Origin: Cephalotus follicularis | Taxonomy: Eukaryota > Streptophyta > Magnoliopsida > Oxalidales > Cephalotaceae | Assembly: GCA_001972305.1 (NCBI GenBank) | Contig: BDDD01002234.1 | Location: 239,090-303,089, forward strand | DNA length: 64,000 bases | Direction of reading: 5' to 3' | Part shown: positions 33,381 to 46,370 of the stretch, one piece after another | Layout of the letters: each line of letters starts with the position of its first letter | Numbering within the stretch: the stretch's first letter is position 1 | Notes under the pieces: generated by a model | Told to the model about the DNA's origin: nothing | Databases searched by the model: none | The model's input: only the letters and a program-made list of their open reading frames with translations | Made by a program: the position numbers and the translations under genes

Positions 33381-33935
33381 GTTTTCCTAATCATCATCTT
33401 CAAAGATGCAATTTGCTGCACCTATGGTGGCATGAATTCTTGTTAAGAGCTTCTTTTCTCTAGAATGCAAAATTAGCTTGTTCATTAGAGCCGTAACTGT
33501 GACTTTCTCCTCTTTTTCTGTGTTCATTGATCACTGTTTGTTCTACCGGCAAAGACAACTACGGACAGCTTCATCACTTCAACTAAGGCCTCGAACACTT
33601 GATCAACTAGCTGGACATTCTAAACCATAGCAGAACTATCAGAAAGAATTCCCGCTTCATCTATCATGAACCTAACTGGACAAAATTTTCCCTTTTATAA
33701 TTGGGCTTCCACAGAATTAGTGTGCGCCACGAAAGGTTTGTTATGTGCTATAACAACTTCCACCTTGTTATCCTTATTCTACATTATCAGAAATTGGTGT
33801 AAGGACAATGGAATCACACCATTTGCATGGATCCAGTCACGTCCTAGTAAAGCATTATAGGATAATGTGCCATAACCTACAAAGAAAGCAGTAATTCATG
33901 AGGAACTCCCCACTCCTAGCCTGACTGGAATAACG
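33381..33935 (-). pseudogene. Tat-like protease C-terminal half and PR-RT linker
   Basis: YNALLGRDWIHANGVIP at about 33800-33850 is the typical end of a Tat protease; the linker follows with several stops. The protease is split from its N-terminal half (36494-36866) by the solo LTR inserted at TAACG. Confidence 0.72.
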
Positions 33936-36493
33936 TGTGACGACCCGTCCCTCAGGGTAGCCACCATGGACGAATCGCTCTACAGGAAGGAGGAATTCCC
34001 CATCTCCTCTAATCCAGAAACTCCACGTATGCCAGAAGAAACACACGGCAGAGAAGGGACAAAGAAGGAATGGCAAAACTGTAATTAACCCTTACACAAA
34101 ACCATTCAAAAACTCACCGTTTAACTAAATGAAACACACACCACAACCACTGCCCAAACGCACCGTTCCACTAAAGGAACATGCCAGGGGAGGGAGCCAG
34201 GGTAGAGAACGTAACACTACGTCTTGCAAGGGGTCCCGGGCAGGGGATGCCAACACCACACAACACAACATGACGTATCACAAGCTAGGCCTGCACTTCC
34301 ATCCTAAGACATGCCTTCCCCGGATGAGCCATCCTCGGGCATATCCTCATTGGATGACTAACCTCGAACATGTCCTCCCCGGGCATGACCTCCTTGGGTA
34401 TGTCCTCCTTGGGCATGTCCTCCCGGACAACACATTCTCCTTGGACGTCTCCTCTGACAGAGCCCGACGACAAGTGCCAGACCACAACATAAACCATCCT
34501 AGCACTAACAATCCTGAGGTCAGGACACGTGCCCCAAAGGTTGACCCCCGCCCCAGGGAGATCCCCCAACCTGCCTGACCTCCGGCAACCTTCTCGGTAA
34601 ACAAGCAGAAGATCGTAACATAGCGTTTCAAGTAAAAACCCGAAATCTCTTCATTAAACATAATAAATCATCTCAAGAATACATCATATTATCATTCCAA
34701 AATAATATATATCTGTTCACAAAATACCGTCCCCTGCTCAAAAGTCGAGGACCCATACAAAAGAATATCATTTTCCTCCTCAGGCCGAGGACCATACAAC
34801 AAAAGAATAAAACCCATATGTCCCCATGAATACATGCACGAACAAGCCCGTGAAGCTAGCAGCTCTGCTCATCCCTCGCAGTCTACCATGTCAACCCAAA
34901 AGACTGCCCTGGCAGCCACAGCAGCATCCTCTGCAAAATAACTAGGAGGGGATTAGTCCAAATGACTAGTGAGCAAGAACAAGCATTCTCCAGAGCATCC
35001 ACAACCCAGGTAAAATATATATAATCAAGCCCCACTGGGCAAAACAGAAAAAGTCAGAGGTAAACAAAAGGAACACAAACTCAGCAATATCACAAGGCTC
35101 CACTCCTCGGAGTCTGCCAAAGGAAAAGAGAGTCAAACATCAATAAGCGGAGGATTCCAACAAAAGATAACATCACAAGTAAAACAACTATGCCCAAGAT
35201 AAACAAGAGAAGAGGAACAATACCATAATATCCCGTTATCAGCCGCCATACCAGGAAAAACACACACATCTATCCAAGCCTCGCCTGCTAGAATCTATCC
35301 GGACCTCATCCGCTAGTATCTATCTGGACCTCGTCCGCCAGTATCTATCCGAGGCACAGCTCACTATCCACCACAGTATCCGTGGCCTGCCGCCATACCA
35401 GGCCAAACACACACACCGTCTATCAAGGCCTCGCCTGCTATAAACTATCCGGACCTTGTCCTCTAGTATCTATCCAAGCCACAGCTCGCTAACCCTAGCC
35501 TAATGGGAAGGAACGGAAGACACCGCTGTACTCACACTCAGCATACCATCATAGACAATAGTACACCGCAGATCCAGGTCTAGAACCTAGGAGCAGTTCC
35601 CACATAGCATCCCATCATAGACAATGAGAATACTAAGGATATTTGATCCTCGGACGTACCCTTTACCACCGATAGTAACCCATGCATCACATCCGCACAT
35701 CCCAGTGCATCCCATATATGAGAGGAACCAAGAATAAAAAAAAGATCGTCTGACGCAAACAACCGTAAGAGGAACAACATACATTCAACCCAAGAACCAT
35801 CCAAGCTCTCAAGCTCTGCCAAGAACAGTATTACAACATAAACAAGGGTAACAGGGATCCAAATCCCACAGAAACGTTCAACTAGAGGATAACAACAGGC
35901 ACGCAAAATATCTAGTAAAAGAAAGAGGATAATGTCCCACTCACAAATCGCCTCAAGCTACCATCGACCAACCCCAAGATGCTTTGTCACAGCAACAGGT
36001 TCCTTGTCTGCAAGCTAACACATATCAGATAGAGAAGAAGACATAACACATGCATGAAAAGAAAACACAACCAGCCAAACTAGGCTATCATCCTCCTCCT
36101 CGGCTCCAGCGCAACGTGCCACCACACAACACAAACCAGGGAAGAGGAGAGCTCACCTTCACAGCTCAAAAGATAAAGAGGGTAACCAAAACACTCATAG
36201 AAGAAGGGGGAAGAAGAAGAAGAAACCAGCTCTCTCTCACATCTCTCCCTCAAAGCCGAACTCCACTAACCAAGAAGGCATTGCCAGCCCACTTACCAAC
36301 TCCCATCTCATCATCATCACCTTGGGAAAAGCACAAAGCTTATCGAAGAAGCTAATCCATATATCATTTAATAATCCAAGCTAATCACGTCCACATGTTT
36401 AAATAACTTACCACAATTCCCACTTAAGTCCTTTCCATGTGCCAAACAAGGCCTTAATTTATAATCTTCTAAAAATAGGTATGGGGTATTACA
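33936..36493 (-). mobile_element. Solo LTR (family G4-like, 2558 bp), TSD TAACG
   Basis: On the + strand it starts TGTGACGACCCGTCCC and ends GGGGTATTACA, flanked by TAACG at 33931-33935 and 36494-36498. In LTR orientation it starts TGTAATACCCCATACC, like the insertion at 52473. Segments containing TCTATGATGGG..CCTGGATC are shared with the LTRs at 46376 and 52473. No polyprotein is present. Internal short repeats occur at 34330-34440 (15-bp GGGCATGTCCTCCTT) and 35280-35480 (CTAGTATCTATCCGGACC). Confidence 0.85.
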
Positions 36494-36866
36494 TAACGCC
36501 TTTTGCATGAGCTATTTTCCCATCGAATCCAGTTACCAAGATTTCAATGCCAATCAAATCTCTTTCAGATTTTCCTAACTTCCTCACAATTTTAATTGGT
36601 AGAATACTAGCTGTTGCACCATCATATATGATAACACGATTGACTAGTACACCATCAAAGGTAGCTTTAATACATAAAGGCATGAGATGCTGAGTCATCT
36701 CCACATATGCTTTTTTGAAAGTAAACTTTGATTCTTCTCCAATGTTAGCTAATTCCTGATTTGACGAGTTGGAAGCCAGGTTGTCTTTGGAATTTGGTAC
36801 CTCCTCCATTTTATAATTCCTTAATTTAGCAAATGGAAGTGAATCCTGTTTTGTGTCTCCATCCAT
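36494..36866 (-). pseudogene. Tat-like protease N-terminal half and preceding linker
   Basis: The ORF reads MDGDTKQDSLPF.., FKKAYVEMTQHLMPLCIKAT, then the aspartic protease site (VIIYDGATASILPIKI) and KLGKSERDLIGIEILVTGFDG. It stops at the LTR insertion and resumes at 33935. Confidence 0.75.
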
Positions 36867-36913
36867 GCCCTAAAGTTGATTTTGCTGAGGGTGAAAAATC
36901 AAGGGAAGAAGAT

Positions 36914-39903
36914 TGTCACACCCCGTTATTTCGGTTCCATATTATTTAGACCAGCATATATGGTGATATTAGTATTAACATACATTCCAGCATTTCATTT
37001 AACAGTATAAAACAGTATGCGGAAAATAGTCAAGAAGCCAGAATGTATAAAGATTACAAGTCTTCGCACGTATCCCATACTACGTGCGGATACAGTCAGA
37101 ATTATCCTTATCATAAGGAAACATCATAAAACGAAGCATGATTCGTTCGTTCATTACATAACAACAGTAAAATAACAACCTTAAACGATAAACAGAAGCT
37201 TTCAGAAGCTTCGGCAGCAAGCTCCAAACATCCTCGCTCAATCTGTAATGGTAGGGGTTAGCCGTTGTCCTCACTTGGCTAAGCAGGAAGATAGTGTATG
37301 CAGAAGAATATATGAATGCAATTATGTATGACAGTTTATATAAAATAACATTTCAGTGGGCCAATATGTACGCAAACATGCCAAGTGGCCATGAACAGTA
37401 CAAATGCAAAGATACCGCACAAGGGTACAATCAATTCATTCAGTCGTTTGGGTGTCGCATATCGCTAACTCCTAGCACCAATCGCGCACCACCTATCCAT
37501 CACCCTATGCACCGAGGATGAAAAATCAGGTAAGTTACTACAAGCGTTGGAGGGTAGTTTAACAGTAATTCCGTAATTGCAGACAGTGGGGTGATACTCT
37601 GGCCAACTCCTGGCACCCAGGATCACATCCATAATCAGTGATATCCTCCATCACTAACTATGGCAGTAGCATAGACAATTAAAACAATAAGTACAATCAG
37701 TAATAATATTACATATATCATTAATATGCAATATCAAGATGGTTTCTTTTAGAACATATAACAGTACAGTAATCGTGCATCTCAAATGAGGAAACGATAT
37801 CAGTAACAGTAGGGTTTCCGGTGAGGAAACAAATCAGTCGGTACCTCTCATATGGAGGAAAACAGTAGTTCATTTAACAATAAACACTCTTTTGAAAATG
37901 ATAGTAGATATCATAAATCATGCATGTAACACTCAGTTGATTCAATAATTAGAATCTAAAACAGTAGGTGAAAATAGTATTTCACAATCAATAATTGATA
38001 AATCAGTGGTTTATCTCAACAATAAACTAATTTTGAAAATGATAGTGAACTATCATGATTTTTGGTTCAAGTTCCATAAATGGTTTTGATCTTGAAATTA
38101 TCAGTAGAAGTGGTGTTCATATCACCAAACAGTAGATATATACTAATATAAATAGCATATATTAAAACAGTAACTTTGGTAAATAATAACTTTCATTGAA
38201 AGTAATGTTTAAAACCATCATTTGTGCATATAGCACATATCTTGCTCGATTATAGAAATATCAGTAACAATGGTGTTAAATAGCACCATACAGTAAGTAT
38301 ATACTAACATAGGTAGTATATACAGTAGCTTTAATCAAATCAGTAGTTCTTGCAAATAGTAGTTTGCATTTGAACGGAGGTTTAAAACCATCATTGTGCA
38401 TGTAGCACATAATTCGTTCAATCAGTGAATATCAGTAGTGATGATGTTAAATAACATCAAACAGTATGTGCATTATGTTGGTAACATGTACAATTCATCA
38501 ACAATGCAAAACAGTAACAATTCAGTGATTATTATGCAGTTCCAGCCCAGAACAGTCGGCTGCCCTCAAGAACCAGCCGGCTGTTGGGTATAGCAGTCGA
38601 CTGCAATACATGACAGTCGACTGTTTTTGCCCAGAAATGTGGCAGATCAGTTTTGTGTAATGCAATTTCAGTGTCAATCATTCCAATGCAAGGAGAAAAT
38701 TAATATACACATATGCATGATCAAATCTTCCAATTCATATCACCACCCCTACCTCAAAATGCTATCCCAAGATCAATTGCAATGATCTTTCTCGTTAAAG
38801 CTCTCCAAGTCACTTTCCAAGCTTTCACCAAATCAATTCCTTTAATATCAGGGGGTTCAATCTATGCATGCATGTTATAAACATGTGCATCAGTTCAGTA
38901 GTTCAGTAACATTTATAATCAATCCAAACAGTAGCTTAAGTCATCATTTCATTAAGCTTTATATCTCCCATTTTACCACTTCTTATGCATGTTCAACTAT
39001 TTTAATTCCTAATCTGTTAGGGAACAGCAGGTGTACATGCATATTATGAAGGAAAACAGTGGTTAATGATGGAACTATCCACAACCTCCTAATCCATTTA
39101 GAGATTAACATCCATCTACTTGAATCAAAAGTCACATTCCATCTCGTTCCTTTAACTCCTTGGAATTGTTAATCAATCATGTTATCAAGAGATTAAACAT
39201 TCACCTATCCTTACTGTCATATTACAACAACATAGGGAATTCGAATTGAACTTACCAGGAATGTTCAAGATCCCAAGTTCCCACTTTGAGCTTCAAGCTC
39301 CAACTCTCCAATGCAAGATTTCAATCAATCCAGCAACAATCCCTTCTTCTTTTAGTGTTTAACAACACTCACAAGCAGTACATTCACAGATGATATAGCC
39401 ACAAAATTGCTAGAGTCCATTTACTCAGCAATCTCTCATTCTCTCACTCACATGCATTTGTCTCATATTTCTTATCACTTCTTAAATTTCTCTTCTCAAT
39501 GTTGTAGGTTGCAGGTTTGGAATCTGCAGAGCACATGCTAGGGCTCTCCTTGCATGTAATGGTCGGTTGTGTATCTCCACGACACCTGTCCCATTAATTG
39601 CCACGCCTAAACTCAGCTTGACACCTGCACAGACCCATGTTCTGTCGAAATTGCCGTCGACTGGATTCATCAGGCAGTCGACTGGACATTACACGAGTCA
39701 GGCAGTCGACTGTTCCCTTGTGGCAGTCGACTGTCAAGAGTGAAATTAGGGTTTCTTAGGTTCGGTTTTCACCAACCGAACCGCCATTTATTTCAAGTAA
39801 AATTACCAATCACAATTTACAATAATTGGACATTAAATTCAAATAAGTGCACATTTTATTAATCATTATTACAATGTACACGAATTGAATTTGCGGTTCT
39901 TAC
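36914..39903 (-). mobile_element. G1 element 3' LTR
   Basis: About 2990 bp. CAGTCGGCTG/CAGTCGACTG motifs lie at 38553, 38574, 38594 and 38614 (21, 20, 20 bp), with another group near 39654, 39675, 39703 and 39724. The terminal base next to the polypurine tract differs from the other LTR. Confidence 0.95.
38553..38623. repeat. CAGTCGACTG array in the G1 LTR
   Basis: Four copies occur with steps of 21, 20 and 20 bp. An equivalent array lies at about 44247-44320 in the partner LTR. Confidence 0.88.
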
Positions 39904-40420
39904 GTTCCTCCCTCCTTAAAGAAAATTCGTCCTCGAATTTAGTTCTTACATCACATTTCAAAAGGTGGGGAAATGTCTCTCTCATCTCTTCCTCACGTTC
40001 CCACGTAGCCTCCTCCGCTCCCTGAAAACGCCATAACACCTTGACCATAGGAATGGTCTTGTTCCTCAGAACCTTTTCTATGCGATCTACTATCCTCGTT
40101 GGCCTTTCTTCATATGTCAACCTCGGACTGATGAATCCATGGTCGTAGCTCAGAATATGAGATGGGTCGGGTATGTATTTCCGTAACATGGAAACATGAA
40201 ATACGTTATGCACATCCGACAAGCTAGGCGGTAGTGCAATCTGGTATGCTACCTCCCCCACTCTATCCAGTATCTCGTAAGGCCCAATGTACCTCGGAGC
40301 TAACTTCCCTTTGAGGCCAAAATGGTAGATCCCCTTTGAAGGCGAGATCTTCAGGAAAACATGATCTCCCTTCTCAAACTCTAGCTTTCTTCTCTTGCTG
40401 TCAACCGGATCCTCAGTTGA
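39869..40420 (-). pseudogene. G1 integrase C terminus with chromodomain-like tail
   Basis: The reading passes through FEKGDHVFLKISPSKG and YIGPYEILDRVGEVAYQIAL. It continues with DVHNVFHVSMLRKYIPDP and an end of the type VLWRFQGAEEATWEREEEM, which resembles the region where chromoviruses carry a targeting chromodomain. One stop or frame change lies near 40265. Its upstream end is fused to RT at about 40400-40420. The nominal ORF runs a few codons into the LTR. Confidence 0.8.
39904..39917 (-). other. Polypurine tract of the G1 element
   Basis: On the - strand AAGGAGGGAGGAAC abuts the 3' LTR start, the expected plus-strand primer site. Confidence 0.75.
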
Positions 40421-41358
40421 TGATAGCCTGTTCTTAAGTCAAGCTTGGAGAATACGGTTGAACCTTGCAACTGGTCGAACAATTCCTCGATATGTGGCAG
40501 AGGATATTTGTTCTTCACTGTCACTTGATTCAGCAATCTGTAATCAATGCACAGACGCATTGATCCATCCATTTTCTTTACAAACAGAACCGGTGCTCCC
40601 CATGGTGACACACTCGGTCTGATGAAGCCCTTGTCAAGATAGTCCTGTAGTTGAACTTTCAACTCCTTAAGTTCAGCAGGGGCCATTCGGTAAGGTGCTT
40701 TCGATATAGGAGCAGTCCCAGGCTGTAGTTCAATACTGAACTCAATATCCCTCTCCGGTGGCAGTGAAGTGAGATCATCTGGAAATACATCAGGAAAATC
40801 ACATACAACTGGAACTTGCTCTATACTAGGCGTACCTTTCGTATGGTCAATCACATGCGCCAAATAGCCTTCACACCCTTGCTTGAGATACTTCTGTGTT
40901 CGGGTGTATGAAATGATCGGAGCTGTAACATTCTTCTCTCTGATAAACTTGCATTCAGTCCCATCTTGCAGGTAGAAGGTCATCATCTTGTTGTAGCAGT
41001 CAACACAAGCATGATGAGCATATAACCAGTCCATCCCCAAGATTACGTCAAACTCCCGGATGGATAACACAATCAAGTCAGCAGTCAATTCAATTCCAGC
41101 TATCACGATTTCACAATCATTCATAACAGTGTCAGATAAAAAACAAGTACCCGCAGGAGTACTCACCTCCAGAACATAAGAAAGTTTAGAAGTAACACCA
41201 TGCAACTTGCGAGCAAAACTAGATGCAATAAAAGAATGCGTCACACCAGGAACAATTAACACATGTGCTAGAATGCCAGATATATAAATGGTACCTCCCA
41301 CAACAGTAGTGGATTCTGGCACATCATCTTTAGATAAGGTGTAGACCCTACCTTTCAT
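40381..41358 (-). pseudogene. G1 protease and front of reverse transcriptase
   Basis: This 325-codon ORF contains a protease domain and RT. In the protease the active-site segment reads [13 protein letters not shown]; the usual Asp-(T/S)-Gly is replaced, so the catalytic Asp is absent. DVILGMDWL follows. RT has [28 protein letters not shown]-type residues ([12 protein letters not shown]) and [14 protein letters not shown], where it ends: the catalytic DD motif is missing, removed by the deletion that joins RT to integrase. Confidence 0.88.
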
Positions 41359-41379
41359 GATCCCCTTTCCAGTGTCCTT

Positions 41380-42504
41380 TCACGGTTGAGCCGCTGAAGC
41401 ACTACCACTCGCACCAGCACTCCCCTGTTGGCTGCGTGCATGATCTCTCATCATCGGACATTTACTCAGCATGTGATCTTGCGATCCACATCGCAAACAC
41501 TTCCCCATTCTCTTCCAGCATTCGGCCTCATCGTGATTCTGACGGCCGCAAAAAGTACATCCGCTTGCATTCTGCTGGTTGTTACGGCCAGGTGTCCTTG
41601 ATCGGTTGCGTCGAGACCCACCTTGCCCTCTGTTATCAGACTTGTTTGATCTAGCAGGATTATTACTTCCCTGCCCTTGCGACTGTATGGCCCTCGACTG
41701 AGTAGCTCGAGACCGTTCTGTCCTCCTCTTATTAGCATCTTCCTCAAGAATCATCGCCCTTTCTGCAACTTCAACAAAAGATTTAAGCTGCAGTGCCAAC
41801 AGTTTGGATCTGATATCAGGTCGAAGGCCTTTTAGGAACCTCCGGATCATCCGTGACTCTCCCTCGACTATATAAGGCGTGTGTCTGGCCAGCTCTGTGA
41901 ATCTGGTCTGGTACTGGGCTACCGCCATGTCTCCTTGACGTAGCTCCATCAGATCTATCTCCTATCTGTCACGCTCTATCTACGGTACATAAGCATCCAG
42001 AAACTCGGACTGGAATCTGTCCCAAGTTCTGTTGAGTCCACGGGATTCCCATTTCGCTTATGTTCTCTCCCACCAGTACGTCGCTTCGCCCCAAAGGCGG
42101 TACACAGCAAAACTGAGCTTCTACTCATCAGTACAGTCTAGAGCAGTAAAGATCTTCTCCAGATCTCTAATCCATCGTTCAGCAGCAGTGGCATTCAGCT
42201 CTCCATTAAAGGTCGGAGGATTCTGTCGCATGAACCTCTCCAAATCTCGGCCAAATCCACCTGCATGACAAGCATCCGGTGCTGGTTGATATGCCCGGTT
42301 AGCCTCATACATCTGCCGGATCTGCTCCATATTTGCTGTATTAGCTTGCATCTGCTGTCGGAAGAGATCAGCCAGGTTATCAAAATTACTTTTGTCATCA
42401 TGGACTGGGGGAATGTTCATTTGCGGAATATTTTCGGGCACTGGTGGAGCATTGAATTCTTCGTTGGCTCGACGCCTTCCCCTTCGTCCTCTTCTTGGAT
42501 CCAT
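41380..42504 (-). pseudogene. G1 gag
   Basis: Gag starts at MDPRRGRRGRRRANEEF (42504), 89 bp from the primer site, and reads FMRQNPPTFNGELNATAAER to a stop at about 42121. It resumes, after two more stops, as MELRQGDMAVAQYQTRFTEL (41949). The C terminus has knuckle residues CTFCGRQNHDEAEC and CLRCGSQDHMLSKC, then a G/S/A tail ending at 41380. It would form the capsid and bind RNA; three stops break it. Confidence 0.88.
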
Positions 42505-42592
42505 TTAATTCCCTATATGTAATGACAAAAATCATTAGGAAACATTTTATTAATTTTCGAGAAACTTATCCCAGCTAGCATATATGGAATAT

Positions 42593-42604
42593 GCTCTGAT
42601 ACCA
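42593..42604 (-). other. Primer-binding site of the G1 element
   Basis: On the - strand TGGTATCAGAGC follows the 5' LTR end by three bases and is complementary to the 3' end of plant initiator Met-tRNA. Confidence 0.9.
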
Positions 42605-42607
42605 TGC

Positions 42608-45598
42608 TGTCACACCCCGTTATTTCGGTTCCATATTATTTAGACCAGTATATATGGTGATATCAGTATTAACATACATTCCAGCATTTCATTTAACAGT
42701 ATAAAACAGTATGCGGAAAATAGTCAAGAAGCCAGAATGTATAAAGATTACAAGTCTTCGCACGTATCCCATACTACGTGCGGATACAGTCAGAATTATC
42801 CTTATCATAAGGAAACATCATAAAACGGAGCATGATTCGTTCGTTCATTACATAACAACAGTAAAATAGCAACCTTAAACGATAAAAAGAAGCTTTCAGA
42901 AGCTTCGGCAGCAAGCTCCAAACGTCCTCGCTCAATCTGTAATGGTAGGGGTTAGCCGTTCTCCTCACTTGGCTAAGCAGGAAGATAGTGTATGCAGAAG
43001 AATATATGAATGCAATTATGTATGACAGTTTATATAAAATAACATTTCAGTGGGCCAATATGTACGCAAACATGCCAAGTGGCCATGAACAGTACAAATG
43101 CAAAGATACCGCACAAGGGTACAATCAATTCATTCAGTCGTTTGGGTGTCGCATATCGCTAACTCCTAGCACCAATCGCGCACCACCTATCCATCACCCT
43201 ATGCACCGAGGATGAAAAATCAGGTAAGTTACTACAAGCGTTGGAGGGTAGTTTAACAGTAATTCCGAAATTACAGACAGTGGGGTGATACTCTGGCCAA
43301 CTCCTGGCACCCAGGATCACATCCATAATCAGTGATATCCTCAATCACTAACTAAGGCAGTAGCATAGACAATAAAAACAATAAGTACAATCAGTAATAA
43401 TATTACATATATCATTAATATGCAATATCAAGATGGTTTCTTTTAGAACATATAACAGTACAGTAATCGTGCATCTCAAATGAGGAAACGATATCAGTAA
43501 CAGTAGGGTTTCCGGTGAGGAAACAAATCAGTCGGTACCTCTCATATGGAGGAAAACAGTAGTTCATTTAACAATAAACACTCTTTTGAAAATGATAGTA
43601 GATATCATAAATCATGCATGTAACACTCAGTTGATTCAATAATTAGAATCTAAAACAGTAGGTGAAAATAGTATTTCACAATCAATAATTGATAAATCAG
43701 TGGTTTATCTCAACAATAAGCTTGTTTTGAAAATGATAGTGAACTATCATGATTTTTGGTTCAAGTTCCATAAATGGTTTTGATCTTGAAATTATCAGTA
43801 GAAGTGGTGTTCATATCACCAAACAGTAGATATATACTAATATAAATAGCATATATTAAAACAGTAACTTTGGTAAATAATAACTTTCATTGAAAGTAAT
43901 GTTTAAAACCATCATTTGTGCATATAGCACATATCTTGCTCGATTATAGAAATATCAGTAACAATGGTGTTAAATAGCACCATACAGTAGGTATATACTA
44001 ACATAGGTAGTATATACAGTAGCTTTAATCAAATCAGTAGTTCTTGCAAATAGTAGTTTGCATTTGAACGGAGGTTTAAAACCATCATTGTGCATATAGC
44101 ATATAATTCGTTCAATCAGTGAATATCAGTAGTGATGATGTTAAATAACATCAAACAGTATGTGCATTATGTTGGTAACATGTACAATTCATCAACAATG
44201 CAAAACAGTAACAATTCAGTGATTATTATGCAGTTCCAGCCCAGAACAGTCGGCTGCCCTCAAGAACCAGCCGGCTGTTGGGTATAGCAGTCGACTGCAA
44301 TACATGACAGTCGACTGTTTTTGCCCAGAAATGTGGCAGATCAGTTTTGTGTAATGCAATTTCAGTGTCAATCATTCCAATGCAAGGAGAAAATTAATAT
44401 ACACATATGCATGATCAAATCTTCCAATTCATATCACAACCCCTACCTCAAAATGCTATCCCAAGATCAATTGCAATGATCTTTCTCGTTAAAGCTCTCC
44501 AAGTCACTTTCCAAGCTTTCACCAAATCAATTCCTTTAATATCAGGGGGTTCAATCTATGCATGCATGTTATAAACATGTGCATCAGTTTAGTAGTTCAG
44601 TAACATTTATAATCAATCCAAACAGTAGCTTAAGTCATCATTTCATTAAGCTTTATATCTCCCATTTTACCACTTCTTATGCATGTTCAACTATTTTAAT
44701 TCCTAATCTGTTAGGGAACAGCAGGTGTACATGCATATTATGAAGGAAAACAGTGGTTAATGATGGAACTATCCACAACCTCCTAATCCAATTAGAGATT
44801 AACATCCATCTACTTGAATCAAAAGTCACATTCCATCTCGTTCCTTTAACTCCTTGGAATTGTTAATCAATAATGTTATCAAGAGATTAAACATTCACCT
44901 ATCCTTACTGTCATATTACAACAACATAGGGAATTCGAATTGAACTTACCAGGAATGTTCAAGATCCCAAGTTCCCACTTTGAGCTTCAAGCTCCAACTC
45001 TCCAATACAAGCTTTCAATCAATCCAGCAACAATCCCTTCTTCTTTTAGTGTTTAACAACACTCACAAGCAGTACATTCACAGATGATATAGCCACGAAA
45101 TTGCTAGAGTCCATTTACTCAGCAATCTCTCATTCTCTCACTCACATGCATTTGTCTCATATTTCTTATCACTTCCTACATTTCTCTTCTCAATGTTGCA
45201 GGTTGCAGGTTTGGAATCTGCAGAGCACATGCAAGGGCTCTCCTTGCATGTCATGGTCGGTTGTGTATGTCCACGACACCTGTCCCATTAATTACCACGC
45301 CTAAACTCAGCTTGACACCTGCACAGACCCATGTTCTGTCGAAATTGCAGTCGACTGGATTCATCAGGCAGTCGACTGGACATTACACAAGTCAGGCAGT
45401 CGACTGTTCCCTTGTGGCAGTCGACTGTCAAGAGTGAAATTAGGGTTTCTTAGGTTCGGTTTTCACCAACCGAACCACCATTTATTTCAAGTAAAATTAC
45501 CAATCACAATTTGCAATAATATGACATTAAATTCAAATAAGTGCACATTTTATTAATCATTATTACAATGTACACGAATTGAATTTGCGGTTCTTACA
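42608..45598 (-). mobile_element. G1 element 5' LTR
   Basis: It is 2991 bp, starts TGTAAGAACCGCAAATTC (- strand, 45598) and ends GGGGTGTGACA (42608). It is nearly identical to 36914-39903. Confidence 0.96.
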
Positions 45599-45603
45599 AA
45601 GAT

Positions 45604-46370
45604 AATTAATGGAGGCTCTAGACGGTAAAATAACCAACTCATCATCTAAATCCTCATATTCCTCTTCTTGTTCAAGACTTTCTTTGGATTTTTTGAATTT
45701 TTTCTCTTGACCACGAGAAGGGTTATCTTTATGGTCACTTTTTTCCACTCTTTCCACTTCCTAAGATGAACACATTTTCTTCTTATCAACATTCTTTTCT
45801 TTCTCGTGAGAAGTTGGAAATTCAACTTTAGACTCCAATCTTATTGGCTTTGAACTGTCAGGTGACAGGGAGTTCCTCAACCATTGATTTGGCCGTACTG
45901 GAAATCGTTCCTCATTTGAAGTTGACTTCCTGTATTCATTGAATCTTTGCCATCTCCTTTGTTGGGACTTGCTTATAAGGTGATATGGTGGTTAATTAAA
46001 ATACTCTGGAGATTGATAGGAATGTTCATACCAGGTTTAACTTGAGGAAGTTTGAAAGTCCTTTGTGGTACTAGAAATTTGTCTTTGCTCCCTTGGGATG
46101 TAGATCTATAACTACTCAACCTCTGCAAAAACAAGTTTATTTGTTTTAGGAAAATAAGTACCTGCCTACCTTATTGGAAAGCTGATCCCTCTCATTTCCT
46201 TATCATCTCGCCCATCTTCCTATCAGTTAATGGTTGAACATAAGAGCTTGCCCTTCCCATTGGAACAAAGCTCTGCTTCCTTTGAAACCATTGAGTTGCA
46301 TGATTGAAGTCTTTAGGAAATGTCAGATAATCTCCTGATTCAATTTTCTCTTTGCCTTTTCAAACCAAAG
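45604..46370 (-). pseudogene. Tat-like gag-protease linker
   Basis: An open stretch (45604-45757) is acidic and basic (KKSKESLEQEEEYEDLDDEL). The rest (45760-46370) is coding-like but broken. It lies between the G1 insertion at AAGAT and the solo LTR at CTTCT and continues in the pieces on either side. It is assigned by position and strand. Confidence 0.55.

Larger units (their letters stand above)
36914..45598 (-). mobile_element. G1 Ty3/gypsy element with two LTRs and deleted internal region, TSD AAGAT
   Basis: The element runs from TGTCACACCCC at 36914 to TTCTTACA at 45598 and is flanked by AAGAT at 36909-36913 and 45599-45603. The 5' LTR is on the right (42608-45598) and the 3' LTR on the left (36914-39903); they differ at scattered single bases, roughly one per hundred where I compared. 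The internal region is only about 2.7 kb: gag, protease and the start of RT, then directly the C terminus of integrase. The loss of the rest of RT, RNase H and most of integrase makes it non-autonomous. Confidence 0.96.

Noticed and set aside
34129-34661. Long ORFs on both strands rich in H/P/R or G/R/T
   Set aside because: They cover a 15-bp tandem repeat (GGGCATGTCCTCC) in a solo LTR; composition is repeat-driven and no domain is visible.
37294-37521. 75-codon ORF conserved at 42988-43215
   Set aside because: Conservation only reflects the near-identity of the two G1 LTRs; related stretches in the LTRs at 1-2330 and 7763-10606 have no matching ORF.
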